Shown here piece after piece: positions 1 to 12,999 of a DNA stretch of 64,000 nt. The stretch is from Nageia nagi (Eukaryota > Pinophyta): NCBI GenBank assembly GCA_050084985.1, contig JBITNC010000001.1, forward strand, positions 208,878,001 to 208,942,000, in the 5' to 3' direction. A model generated the notes under the pieces. The model ran no database searches. It saw only the letters and a list, made by a program, of their open reading frames with translations, and was not told the DNA's origin. Both the position numbers and the translations under genes were made by a program. Position 1 is the stretch's first letter; each line of letters starts with the position of its first letter.

Positions 1-1264
1 TGTTTATTAATAGGAATATAGCATGCCATGATATATATTGATCATGAAGTTATATATTTAGACATATATGAATCTATAGTCAACTTTATCATGATGAATT
101 CTGAGAAGTGGATCAAATTGTACATTGATCAAAGAGGATGAAATGGAAAAAGTTGTAGATAGAGTCATAGGGGAATTACAAATGGAAATCTACCAAAAGA
201 GTGTACAAGGTCATAGATAAGAGTGAACTTGAAAAAAGAATCTACCAAAGAAAACTTGGATGAAGATGATGTAATTATATTAGATATAGCTATTGGATTC
301 AATGTATTGATAATTATTATTTTTTATTCATATGCATTTAGTTTTTAGTATTTTTATCAAATCCTTATAGCTAATATATATATAATATATATATATATAT
401 AATAGTTTCTACACTAATAACATTTTCATGTAAATATGTGTAGGTATTATCTCTCTCATTGATGTGGTTGTATGGTCAACACTTGAAAATTCAAGATAAG
501 GATGAGTCAAGAGATACATTTGACTCTAGAGTGAAGGTTGATTTTATCTAAGAAAGCCATGAAAGTTGAAAAGATCCAAATCTAATACAAGGAACATTAA
601 GTTATGTTGGAAAAATCCAAGAGATTATTCAATTAAATTATAGGTCTTTTTAGTGTATTATATTTAAATGTAAATAATTTGACACACTTGATAGGGCTAA
701 AATTGTACATGATATTCCTATTAAATATAAAATAATTAACTCCACACAATATTTACCTAAAGGGAAAAATCTAAAGATTTTGAAGATGTAATATCAACTT
801 AATATTCATAAAAATCATAAAATTCAAGCTTACTATTTTATGCTTTCATGTATAAACTATGAATCAATGTATTGCAAATTGGCTTTGTGATTGATCAATT
901 GGTCAGACCTTTAAAAACTAACCTATTGGCTAGTCAACTAGACTATTTACTAGTACTAAGTAGTGCAATTAAAAAAAAGTTTTTATATCTTTATTTTTTG
1001 CCTCATTTTTTTCTTATAATAGAATATGAATTGAGAAGACAAGGTTACCCATGTATTGTAGAATGTATTTAGAGTTTATTCTAAGATTTAATAATGGTTG
1101 TAGTGTGTTCTCAAGTTCCAATACATGTTCATTAGTGTTGAATGAAATTATGAGCTGTGTGTGTCCATTGATGAATGTATTATTTCCCATTGGAATTGTA
1201 GAATACATTTTCCATCTACTTGGTTGTGTAATTTAATTATTTATTTATTCTAATTAACTTCATT
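1..1264. other. AT-rich sequence without a gene; possible decayed Copia 5' LTR
   Basis: No open frame resembles a known protein on either strand. A short TA run lies near 375-400. The stretch ends directly at a primer-binding-like site, so its right part could be the 5' LTR of the Copia fragment that follows. I found no second copy in the window to define an LTR start, so this rests on position only. Confidence 0.35.
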
Positions 1265-1276
1265 TGTTATCATAGC
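1265..1276 (+). other. Copia primer-binding-like site
   Basis: TGTTATCATAGC matches 10 of 12 bases of TGGTATCAGAGC, the common plant retroelement site complementary to the 3' end of initiator tRNA-Met. It lies about 50 bp upstream of the gag ATG, the expected spacing in Copia elements. The two mismatches are not simple C-to-T changes, so the call is moderate. Confidence 0.45.
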
Positions 1277-1328
1277 TTCATTGGATTATATTGGATTCAA
1301 GAAGTTATATAAGAAGAGAATAGAAGAC

Positions 1329-2290
1329 ATGGCAAGCATTTCAAATGAAATTACCATTCCAAAGTTTGATGGGAGTGACTATGAGTACTAGAGTGTCCAG
1401 ATGAAGACCCTCTTGAAGGGAAGAGGCTACTAGGATATTTTAGAGGCTAGATAGAATGATCCTACTGATTAGATTTCCTTTAATGCAAATGAAAAGAAAG
1501 ATGTAAAGGAGAAATATAAGAAGAACTCCATGTCTCTCTCCTTCATCCTAGTAGCTTTGAATGAGAACATCTTTCATAGAATATTAGCTTGTATCTCAGC
1601 CCAAGAAGTAAAGGTAACATTGAGAGAAGGTTAATAAGAGAGCTTGAAAGAGGTAAATATTCAAACATTAAGAAGGGAATTTAAAAATTTCAATCAAGAA
1701 GAGAGGGATACTATTGGATATTACTACGTAAGAGTGAAAGCCATTATCAATAAAATGGACACTCTTAGAGGGAAGATAGAGAAAGATGTTATCTTTAAGA
1801 AGCTTTTGATAACCGTAACTAAGAAGTATGATACTATTACACTCATTATTGAAAAAAAAACCTTTCAACCATGGATATTGAGCATTTAATTAGCTCTCTT
1901 ACATCTCATGAAGAGAGAGTTTTGAAGAGAGAAAATATAGTAGTAAGCAACAATGATGATCAATAATTCTCCATCAAGATGAATGAATGAAAAGAAAGAG
2001 GAAAATCTAGAAAGAGGAAAATCTAGAAAGAGAAAGAGGAAGATAGAAAAGAGGAGGAAGAAGAGGCTCTTTTAGAAGTGGAAGAAAATAAAGTTCAAAA
2101 AATGAACCAACATAAACATCAAGGGAGAGATACTCTAGAAGAAGAGGTAGAGGTAAATATAAGAGAAATTTGTAATGTTTTTATTGTAATAAATTTGGCC
2201 ATTTTGAGCATGAGTGTAGATTAAAGTAATATAATGAAGGTAAATTAACCCACTATTGATATTAAGAGCATGGATATGGTGAAGAATAAT
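1329..2290 (+). pseudogene. Ty1/Copia gag polyprotein fragment (element H)
   Basis: Gag is the nucleocapsid precursor that packages retrotransposon RNA. The frame opens with MASISNEITIPKFDGSDYEY, the usual Copia gag start (short acidic leader, then 'P.F.G..Y..W...M...L'). It continues through a helical UBN2/gag-like region with 'SLKEVNIQTLRREFKNF' and 'YYVRVKAIINKM'. A CCHC zinc knuckle (C-x2-C-x4-H-x4-C) lies at 2176-2217, in a frame shifted by +1 from the start. In-frame TAG/TAA codons replace W and Q. No protease, integrase or RT follows; similarity stops near 2290 and the antisense remains of element A begin about 300 bp later. Truncated and non-functional. Nothing recognisable lies in 2291-2594. 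Confidence 0.8.
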
Positions 2291-2594
2291 TATTTCTTTC
2301 AATTTTAATCCCCCAAAAGCTTGAATATGAAACTTTCTCTCAGAATTTCTTAGATTTATCAAAACTTGATAAAAATAACTAAGTATAAAGACTTTAAACT
2401 CATTTTAGTACTTATAAAAGAATGAAAGGGGAGTAAGAAATGAGAATTAAAAGCATGAACCTTATTGAGAAAGAATTAATGAATGAAAGAATGAAGGATT
2501 AGTAGAATGTTACCCTCCTTATTAAGTGTAATTATTAAATAATAATAGTATTCTAGATGTTCTCATGGTTTTCATCCTATTAAATATAGGACCT

Positions 2595-5500
2595 TTATTT
2601 ACCACTTTTGCTTGCTTTCCCAGATGGATCCTTTGGTAGGACTTCTGGTGGTGACACTAAATTTGAAGGAACCAAAGACTAGATTTTCTTATATAAATCC
2701 TTCAAATCCTAATTATCCACTTGTGATAGAATAGGGAATGCTTGTATTTGAATGATATTTTCTCTAAAGCTTATCAACACACTTTCCATTCTTTTAGCAT
2801 ATAAAAATCTTGGTATTACTTCCTAGGTAAAGTTGCTTATTACTTACATATCTAAGATTTATTTTTTGTAGAAATACTATTCCAAAAATTGTTTGGTATT
2901 TTCCACCTATCATTTAGCAATACCCTATACATCTAATTCCTCCCATAACTTGGTATATTTTAATTGAACCAAGAAATGAAAGAATCTATTCACAAAACCA
3001 ATCTCAATTCTCAACTAATATTTTTCTATATATAGGACAAACACTAGATATTACAAATCATATATGTCCCTTATCCTTATTAAAATTATTTGTTTAGGCC
3101 TTAGAGTTATCATGGCTATATATTTTTCTATTAAGGCCTTGAGCTAACTTTGCATCCCTTCAATTATTGATCTATACATGGATAAGACTAATTTATGAAG
3201 TGCAACATGAGAAAAATATTTTGGAGAGTATGTTCCATTTGATTTTTCAATAAGTATAATTATGAAATACTTACCAACCTCTCTTCTATCTACTCAACTA
3301 GAGTCTTTCTAAAATTTTTAACATTTTATAATAACTTGATCTTATCATCATTAGGCACTTTATTAGCTATTATTATTTTCTTCAATTCCTTCTAGATCTA
3401 TTAAACATTTTATTTTTAAACCATAATGGTTTAATACTTTAGATCTTAAATTTATTTTTTCATATATTATAGCTCAACCTTAACCTATTCAAGGCTCTTT
3501 TCATGCTCAAATTTCTATTTGGATAGTTTTTCTATCAATTCCTTATTTTTGGTATTATAACCTAGCTATTATCTTATCCTTTTAGGAGCAATATTTCTTA
3601 TAGTGATATATATTTCTATTCAATTTATCAATTTTATTCTCCATGGATTGGAGACTTTTACTGACCACTAAGGAAGTGTTCACCAAAAACTTGGACTAAT
3701 ATATGACTAGAACCCTCTTCATATTTATATTTATTATAGCCATGGGGGTTGTGTCTAGTTACCTTTCTTTGAAAGGCATTTGGGCAATTTTAATATCCCT
3801 AATTTTAGTTACTTTACTCAAAATCCTTACATGTTTCTCTAGGAGCATAATAAATTTATTAACAAATGTTTTCCAATCAATGAGATCTACTACTTGAGTA
3901 TAAAAAATACTTTTTATTTCCTCTTATGAGGCTATAGAAAAAGGAATCAAAGAATAGAAAGACACACCTACTTCTGAAGTAGATGTCAAAGTTTCCTATG
4001 CATGCTTCTCTTCCATTTTCTCTATGGAGGCTATTGTTTGTACATCCTCTTCTTTTTCTTTTATGGGAGGATTTTTATTTTCTAGTATTTTATCCTTTAG
4101 GTTGGATTATTTCTTTTTGGTAGGATATTTATCTTCATCATTATCTCCATATTTGTTTGATTCATCTTTGGTTGTTATTGTACCACCCATGCCTAGTACA
4201 TTTGTTCCTCCATGATACATTTCATCCCCCATTTCTTCTTGAGCATATTAATATAAAATAGTGTCTATGATTTAGGGCCTTTTATTTTCTTCAACATCCA
4301 TTAGTTTTATCTCTCTTATACTTCATGAAGGCTATTCATGGCTCATTTGTTTGGGAGATGGAGTTTATGTGCTTTTAACTTTATGTCACTTTCTTGTATG
4401 TGCCTTCTTTTATAGTAATTATTTCTTCTCTAGGGTTTGTTGCACTTGTACTAGCATTCTTATTTTTCTTCTTCTCTTTAGAGAAGAATTCTAATAAGTA
4501 GCAGCTACTTTTATTTTGTTTTTTTGAAGATACTATGAATTGGAAGCTTACTTTGCTCTTCTCTTTCTTATATTTTGTAGCTCTTATTCACATTATACCA
4601 ATGGTTGGTCATCTCCTATAGCTTTCCTTGAAAATTGGTTGGGAGTGGTTGCCCTTTGTTCAAAAATAGGTCATGCACATTTGGACATTCTAGTACTTAC
4701 CATATTGTAACTCACCAAAGCATTTTTTTCAACATGATTTGTTTTGGTGGTATACTCAAACCTAAATTTTATAAAATAATTAATTTTTTTAGGGTCTAAG
4801 CCTAACTCATCCTTTAAATGAGCTACAACCTTAGGATTCAAGGAAAATTTTTACCATTACCTTTTAGATCCTATATTTTTTAATTCCTTCAAGGGCTAGC
4901 CAAGCCTTATCCAAAATTCCAAATTTCCACTCTAAGGATGCCTTAGCTTCTTATTCAATTTGATTTACAAAATACTCAATATGAGGTCAAGGCTCATGGC
5001 CAAATGTTGGGCATTTTTTATTTAATTTTATTACTTTTGTAATATTCTTTGATGGTTCATACACTTAAAGAGCTTCTACCATTTCTAATTTTAAATTATG
5101 TATGGTAAAATTTGCTAATTCATCTTTACAATATATTTCTATAAATGTAAATTTAGCAACAATGGTAGGCATTTTGATGATAGGTTTAAAATTACCCCCT
5201 AACCCATAATTTATTTCAATTACACATATTTGCTTACCCATTTATATAGAATATAACTAAGGGGTAATGTTAAAAAAATGAATTTTCAAAATACCCATAC
5301 CTTATTATAATCATACGATTCTTCAAAAAGTACTAATCACTAATTTTATTTCCTCCATGTAGCTCCTACATGCTTGATTGGTACAATATATGAGTAACCT
5401 TCCCTATGAGAATTTGTATTAACTCATAGTATGATCCATAGAGTTTTGTAAGCATCAATACTCTTAAATCAATAGGTTTGGATTCTAAAGATGAAGTAGT

Positions 5501-5705
5501 TGATGCAATCTAGATCCCTCCTTCCACTAAAGCTTCCAAATTTTGATGTACTATGAGCCATCATAAGTATGATGAATGCCAAAAATTAGATTTTTTTGTT
5601 TAACATATTTTTTCTTACCTCATTATATATGAAGGTAGAAAAATCATAGCAGATGTGATCCTTAATAATTTTATAGGCCATTCTCATCATGGCTTAATCT
5701 CCTTT
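2595..5705 (-). pseudogene. Element A extra ORF, 3' portion, unknown protein with coiled coil
   Basis: Read on the minus strand, this stretch keeps protein-like segments interrupted mainly by TAG/TAA and a few frame changes. Near its start is AMMRMAYKIIKDHICYDF; further on MPTIVAKFTFIEIYCKDEL and KVVAHLKDELGLDPKKINYF; then a charged Lys/Glu/Asp-rich section, a heptad-like stretch (SMENKIDKLNRN) and an end at SPPEVLPKDPSGKASKSGK followed by TAA at 2597-2595. I recognise no domain. Long extra ORFs after integrase are known in Tat/Ogre-like and some other plant Gypsy elements, and orientation fits element A. It could instead belong to a different minus-strand element. Small plus-strand frames here, for example 3703-3897 and 4024-4215, are shadows. 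Confidence 0.5.
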
Positions 5706-6548
5706 TGTAGACACCTAAAAATGACCCCTCTTTCAATAAATAAAAGAATGGAGTAAAAATTTAAGAAAATAGTAAAGTTTGCTTAAAACTCATTGATCAT
5801 TAGTGATCCAATATAATCATCAAAGATTGGTTTTGGTTGTCAGCACCTAATATGTAATTTCCAAATGATCCTAAAAATATAAAACATAAATAAAAAAATA
5901 AAAAAATCAAAATCCCAAGGAAACAAGCTAACAGATCAAGGATGATTCATCCTTGATCCTACATTTTCCTTGTGTGGATATAACTTGTGACAAGGTTAGA
6001 TGAGGTTTTTTATCCCATCCTTGCCTCCAAAATAATAACTTTAGCTACCTTGAAGAATCTATAAATAGGACCTCTTCTAAAGAAAAAAGATATAAGAATT
6101 AGAAGATTAAATGCAACCTTATGCTACTAAATTATATACATATTGCTAAGTACATTGTATTTACTATTTTTTATACATATTGATTTCATGATTATTTATT
6201 ATAAATTCATAGCATCAGTAGGTATGTTTTGATGGGTTGTTTGTTTATGTATGTGTAGGATTATAGGACTAGCAATGGATTAGAGCAAAGAGGATCTAAT
6301 TAATCAATAAAAAATAAGTAATCAACATTATTCTATTTCTTTTGTAGGTTCTAAAGCATTACTTAAAGGCTTATAGATAGTGGTAAATAAGGCTTCCAAG
6401 AAGTCCATATCATATATTGTACTTAAGCCCTAGATGCAAGGCAAACTTATAATCAAATTTTTAGTTTATACCAAAGATTAATAAAGAGTTTTTTTGGTTA
6501 TAACATATATTGTTTTGCATGCTTGCAAGGTTGTTTTTCAAGTAAACA
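5706..6548 (+). repeat. Element B 5' LTR
   Basis: Begins TGTAGACACC and ends GTAAACA next to the primer site. It matches 23814-24655 along its length. It contains a TATA-like box CTATAAATAGGA at 6059-6070 and a near-palindrome GATCATTAGTGATC at 5795-5808. The last part carries TTTTGCATGCTTG, shared with the other LTR. It drives sense transcription of the element if active. Confidence 0.85.
6059..6070 (+). promoter_or_regulatory. TATA box in element B 5' LTR
   Basis: CTATAAATAGGA, about 350 bp into the LTR. The equivalent site in the 3' LTR is TATATAAATATG (24165-24176), and element G has CTATAAATAAAA at the same depth on the minus strand (58472-58461). Conservation in three related LTRs supports a real promoter element. 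Confidence 0.65.
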
Positions 6549-6572
6549 TTTTAGCACTAGAAGGAGGGTCCT
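6549..6572 (+). other. Element B primer-binding site region
   Basis: Directly after the LTR end comes TTTTAGCACTAGAAGGAGGG, which reads as a deaminated form of a TTTGGCGCTAGAAGGAGGG-type site, familiar from plant Gypsy elements. Position fixes the LTR end at 6548. Confidence 0.6.
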
Positions 6573-8471
6573 CACATGTAGGCTACATAAAAATGAGGTG
6601 CATGGGGTGTTTCTTACTTTTCATATTTCATTTTTGTCTTCTATATTTATGGAATCATCACTAAATCTTGTACTAATTCCTATTTTTTATTCTATGTTTT
6701 CTATCTATTTGATTGCCAATGATTGGTATTAGGTGCTAGTGATTTATATTGGAACACCAACAATTTATTTTGAAATGCTAGTGATTGTACTAGATCACCA
6801 ATGATTCGATGTAAAAGTGTGAACATGCCACCAACTTGAGACATAAGGTATATGTTTCAAACTTTTATGAATACTAATAAGTGTAATTTAGGCATTGAAA
6901 ATGGAAAATGGAAAAAACTCCTTATTTGTGATTTCTTTGCCTAGATTGCATGTAGGAAGGGTAGATGTATGATTAAGGAATATACAATATTTTTTACTTT
7001 ATTTAAATAAATTATATGAATGTTGTTTATCCTTTTTGGTTTAAATAATAATAAACAAAATCACCTAATACTTTCTCTTATACCCACCTATGCTCTCCCT
7101 TTATTGTGAAAGGTGATCTTAGGTGATCAGAATGAGTGCAATAGAAAATAATGAAATGAATTCTTTTCTTTTTTCTCCTTTCTATCACTAAAATAGATAA
7201 TGGAATTTTATTAAGTTACTTATACACTCATAGGGAGGAATTAATTCTCATTTAACAAATGGAATAAATATAAAGTTAATTTATCAAGGTTAAGGTAAAC
7301 TCAAACACTTTAAATTTGTTAATTTACTAGGTGGGTATTTTTCCTTCACATTAATAATCTTCAATGGTCCACCTCATCACTTCAAAATAAGGTTTAAGGA
7401 TGGTAATTTAATAAGAGTTAAAGAATATCATCTAAGGAAATTCACTTCACATTAAAACTCTTCCTATACACCATACCACTATGAAAAGAGGTCAAAGTAT
7501 TATGACTCAAAGAGGAATTAAGGAACCTAACTTAAAGTAATTTACATTCACTTAATGGTTTCTTCTATACCTTATTTTACCTCTCTAAGAAGAGATCAAG
7601 GGTAGATAAGAAAAATAAGCAATTATAAATGAAATTCACTTAATTACTTCCACATTCAAAGCAAGTAAATGAATCTCAATAATTCTTAGTTAAAAAATTA
7701 CATTAAAAGTGATGATGAATCTCGTGGGTTAGATTAAGACTCATTAGTTAAAACATTATTTTTTCACATTAAATAAAACATAACCAAAGGACATGTATGT
7801 TGGGTTAGGCTATAGTTATCATATGTTCATTCATATTTTATATATATACATAATATTTTTTAAAAATTAACATCAATGAGTTGGAGATGATGACCAACCA
7901 TTGATTCTATAATTCTTATGTACCCATTGACCACACAATAAGCTGTAGAGCCAAACTTGAAGATGAATATTGAATTCTAGGATAAAATTCATCACTTTCT
8001 ACTAAGTGAATATAAATAAGAAGGCTATACTTGATTCCATAGTTAAGATAGTCTTCAATTGTGTTTCTTGAGCCCCATTACACTCAGGGGACCACCTTAA
8101 GTACCAAGTTGATACTTCACCATAAATTACCTATAGGATTCCAACCTAACCTTGTTTAAAATACCTAACTAGAAAAATAACCTAGAAAAATTAAAAAGAA
8201 TAAAATTAATGATTCTATCAGTCATTAAAAAGAACAAAATTCAATTTATTAACAAAATTAGATAAGATAATTACACCAAAAAAGTGAATTTATAAATAGG
8301 TTATTTATGCATTCATTTATTTTCATAATAATATAAAGCAAAAAATAAAAAAGTAATTAATATGAATGATATATGTTTTCTTTCATTTCTTTTTTAAACA
8401 AAAAATAAAAACAAAACTGAAAAGTACAAGGCCTTAAAAACTAAAAGAGAATGGTTAATACTCATTCTCAA
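6573..8471 (+). other. Element B untranslated leader
   Basis: 1.9 kb between the primer site and the first gag-like frame. Several short segments echo the LTR palindrome words (GTGCTAGTGAT near 6735; TAGATCACCAATGATTCG near 6795). I see no conserved protein. Long leaders are usual in Ogre-type elements, which may also carry an ORF upstream of gag, but nothing here supports one. Confidence 0.5.
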
Positions 8472-10920
8472 ATGGTTCATCAACAATAAGAGCCTAATGA
8501 CAAAACCTACCAAGAGAGACATCTTATTCATAGGTCTCATAGATCTAGTAGATAAATATCAAGGAGAGGAACCTTCAATGAAGTAAGCCAATGTTTAATG
8601 TAGTTAAGGATTCATCATTATTCTCATGCTTATAGTCTTCCATTAAATTCAACTTATCTAGTAGAAGAAACACCAATAGGTAATGAGGAAGAAGTTATTT
8701 TAAGAACTACTACTCCATCACAAATGCATTTAGCTTATCCATTTTATAAAAAGGTCCTTTTAAACCAAATTATGATGGCATTATGTGTTATGTATTATAT
8801 GGAAGTCATATCTAATCCTATATAAGATGAGATGATTAAACCCCTTACACCATCTCTAAAAGGATAAATGAATTTGATGATAGAATTTTGATACATACAA
8901 CTACTCCTACACTTGAATCAATAAGCCATTATAGGGTGTATAATGATACTTATCATATTTTGAAAATTAATACACCTACCCCTAGGACTAGTTATGCTTC
9001 TTCTATTATGAGTTATATGGATCCTAGTACTACTTATACTACCCCAAGGAATAGTCATAGGATTCCTGAATAAAGACATAGGAGAAATCTTGATCCTTTA
9101 AGGTATAAGATACAAGAGATAACATTGTATGTGTCTATATCAAATCAAAATCAAGAATAATTTTAGAATAACTAATCAATTATTCTATATAATCTAGATA
9201 CACAAAAACTAATTCAACCTACAAGATTAGAAAAAAATCCATATTTGTAAACACAACCTATGTTTCATGCATATCAAAATAAAACACCCTTAAGGAAACC
9301 TAACAAATAACAAGTTCAAACTCAAATTTAGAATAGACCTAATTAGAAAATAGTAGATAATAAGAAGTTACCATCTAGAGCATGATCCTTATCTCCCCAA
9401 GTTCATAAAAATTATAAAAATCAAAACCTTCATTTGCCTAGAAAAGGGGAGGTATTACATAAGTAACAACAACCTTCAAGACTCCCTTTCCCTTGGTCTA
9501 GACATGAGTTCAAAAACATCATGCTTTTACACATTTATATTAACAAGGAAATGATAATTTCCTTCATATCAACCTTTTATACCTACTCCATCATATAATG
9601 AAAATTATTATAGTGATAAAATACCTTTCAAAAGAAGTTACCAATCATTTCCAATAAATAAACAAAGGGAAGGTAACATGGATAATAAAAATCCTATCAT
9701 TCCTATACAACCAACTAATGTCTTTGATTAAAGGTTAAAAGAGATTGAGAGAATGTTATGCCAACAAAATAAACGTAAAAGCTCTTATAAAATAATCTAT
9801 AATTAGCCCATACACCCTAGTGTTATTAAGATGAATATCCCTTTCAAATTTGAGATTCCAAAAATTGAATCTTTCAAAATAAAGGAGGATTATAAAGAAC
9901 ATATAAGATTATTTAAATATTAAAGTTATGTAATTTCTAAAAATGATGCTTTGATGTTATGTATATTTCATATGACACTTACTGGACAAGCAATGGATTG
10001 GTATAATAACTTAATTAATCATAGCATCATAACATATGCACAATTAGCTAACATATTTTTATAACACTTTAGGATAAATATTAATGATAAAACCTCCATA
10101 ACTAATATCACAAGACTATAACAATTTTAGGATGAGATAGTTACAAACTTTATTTCAAGATGGAAGGTGATTTTGATTAGCATGCTTTATACTCTACCAT
10201 ATGAAGAACTAATGAAAATATTTAGTCAAATTTGTATAAGATCCATTGCTAGTACCTTATTTATTCAACAATATAATACATTTGAGAAAGTAATTTTTCA
10301 ATCTATTGTAATAGAAAAGGTTAAAATTTAGGATGGAGAACTAAAGGGTAAAAAGAAAGAGCTTTATGTTAGAAATAAAAATTAGGTAGAATAATTAACA
10401 AAACCAATGTATACTAATAAATTTTGTTATCTTAAATATGGAGAACCAAACCCTCTACAATATATACTTTCTCCATAAAATGAATAAAGAAAACCTAGGC
10501 CACCCTGTAGAAAGTTTACTCCATTGATCGAATCTCTTATGATATTTTGAAAACATTAATGGGCCATAAAATGATTATATTACCTAAAATATGACCTAAA
10601 ATACTATATATAAGAGATAGTAAATGGTACAATAATAATGATTATTCTCATTATCATCATCAAAAGGGTCATACTATAGGCAAGTGTAGGACATTACAAC
10701 ATAAGGTTCAAGATTTGATTGATCAAAGAAGATTATAGGTAGATAACCCATTGACTATTTATAATCAAAATCTAGGAATATATCAAAACCCACTTCCTTA
10801 ACATTAAGAAAATACCATAGCATTACAAATACACCAAAATCAAGTAATGTATAAAGTATTTTAATATGCTTCTACTTTCATTGCTATGGTAAGCATAGCT
10901 ACAAGAGCCCAAAGGGTGTA
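8472..10920 (+). pseudogene. Element B gag
   Basis: Capsid/nucleocapsid precursor. The N-terminal 450 codons are Gln/Ser/Tyr-rich and look disordered (RSHRSSR, YSHAYSLPLNSTYL). The capsid core starts near 9831 with MNIPFKFEIPKIESFKIKED and continues with 'MTLTGQAMDWYNNLI', 'YAQLANIFLQHF' and 'FISRWKVILISM', the typical Retrotran_gag pattern (aromatic 'W' after a small-residue helix, then the 'L..F...F' helix). A degraded zinc-finger-like segment HYHHQKGHTIGKCRTLQHKV lies near 10650-10710, comparable to the 'H..KGH....C..L...I..LI' segment of other Tat gags. The frame is broken by many TAG/TAA codons at expected Gln and by a few indels, so it is non-functional. Confidence 0.75.
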
Positions 10921-11101
10921 AGGAAGGTAAGTTGATATTCCTAATAAATAAATAAATGATCATATTATACAAATAAATATATCTAGACCTTAACCTCCTA
11001 AAATTTTAGTAAAAGGAGCTTTACAACATCAATTAAGAAACTCACAAGTGAAGATGTCCTTGTTTGAATTACTATAACAATCTAAAGATCATAGAGAAGC
11101 T

Positions 11102-11530
11102 ATGAACCAATTGCTACAAATAATTAAGCTACATATTAATTACCTTAAAACCATTTTATATTTTGTGGGAAATATTAATATAAGCCAAAAATATACTATT
11201 GCCTTCCATGATCATGAAGTTAGGCAATCAAACTATTCACAAGGTCAAGATCTCTCATTACATGTTATAGCCAAGATAGATGTAAAGGCTTTTAAAATGA
11301 TATTAATAGATGAAAGTTCTATAGTAAATATGATTTCTATAATTTTCTATAAGAATATGAATATCCTTTTTTCACACATATGTATGCCTTGTTTACAATT
11401 AAGGGATTTCAATTATGCTTTGTGCTCAATAATGGGATCTATCTCACTACCTATTACCATGGGATCTAAAACTATTTAAACATTATTGCAAGTTATTAAA
11501 GGGTATATAATGTAATACAACTTACTCTTA
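11102..11530 (+). pseudogene. Element B aspartic protease region
   Basis: Matures the Gag-Pol polyprotein in related elements. The segment around 11265-11480 reads DVKAFKMILIDESSIVNMIS...FKNMNI-like, matching the plant Gypsy protease pattern 'ML.D.GSSVNI...' but with the catalytic D-S/T-G replaced by D-E-S, so it would be inactive. It is the longest uninterrupted frame in this part (about 125 codons). The linker 11530-13000 keeps only scattered Gypsy-like segments and charged repeats. Confidence 0.65.
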
Positions 11531-12999
11531 GGGAAATTATAGATTAGAGAAATAAAATATGTCCCATCAACATATAATAATTACTTAAAGTACATTCATG
11601 ATGGGTGGTACATTACATACTTGGAGATGAAAATCCATATTCCCATTATAAATATATTTATCTTTTAGGGGAGATTGATTTGACTTATACTTATTATTTG
11701 ACATTGCCCATGGCTCTTGAAAAGGTGTTAATAGTAGATATTGAAAAAAAAGGTGCTTCTTTAAGTTCTTTGAAGGGGAAAGATCCCATAGATCTTGAAG
11801 TAACTCATACACCAAAGATTAATAGGGATTCATTACTAAAAATAAAAGCAATAATCCTAAAAAAGCAAACATGGGAAGAAAGAGCATGAAAGCTAGATGA
11901 AGTAAATAAAGTTTCATCATCAAAAGCATATTAGCCCATAAATGCATCAATTAATGATATTAAAATAAAATATAAATCATATAATATATATCTCATGATT
12001 ATACAATTAACTAATTATGGAATAGGAGATTTTTCCATTAATGATGTTATTTTTAATATTCCTATAGCTCATGAAATAGGAAGACCTAAAGAGTCTCCTA
12101 GTGTGGTAGGATAATTAATACCATTGAGGTAGTTACCTAATAAAACACTTTTTTTATATGATGGTCCAATAGAAACACTTATCCTTCCTTTACCTCATTC
12201 TAACAAAGGTATTTTTTGTGATTCATTAGAATACTTATCACTAGATGTAAGATCATTCATTCAAAGATACTTTGATAAGTGTTAATGGAAAGAAAAAGTT
12301 TTAGGATGATATGAACAAGGACCTAGGTACACCAATGATATTCTTTATCAATTCCCTAATTATAAGATAGGATTAGGTTATAAGAGAAAAAATCAAGGAG
12401 TATCTAGTTTCAAGATAACTAAATTAGAACCAAAGCCCACAATATATGAAATTTTTTTTGAAGTTCTAAATGCATGAAAAATCAAGATGATATAGAGTCT
12501 AAAATGCTATCCTTAGGAGGGTTATTTTTTGATATATAATTAACATGGTAGAGATTATAAAAATATGTTATACCTAAAATGAATTTTTATTATTATAGAA
12601 GTGATGAGTTTGAGATAATAGGTTCAAAAAATTCGAGTAGCTCTTCTTCATACTTTCTAGTAGATGAAGAAACTACAAATTTTACATTGATTCATAAAAA
12701 ACCTACAATCTAAGATTTAAAAGACATAGATACAATATTAAAAACTATAAACTTAAACATTAATATTGCTTTGGAAGATTAGTATGAAGATGAGGATGAA
12801 GAATATAATGCAAATGATAATAATTGGATTCCAATATCCAACCAATTGGAGGAAGGATCTCACATGTTAATTGAAGAAACCATTAAAATTGATTTAAGTA
12901 ATGAACTTAATAGACCTAAAATAATTAAATTAGGAAAATCCATTACTAAATATAAAATAAAATAATTCATTACAATACTTAAAGAAAAATAGAAAATAT

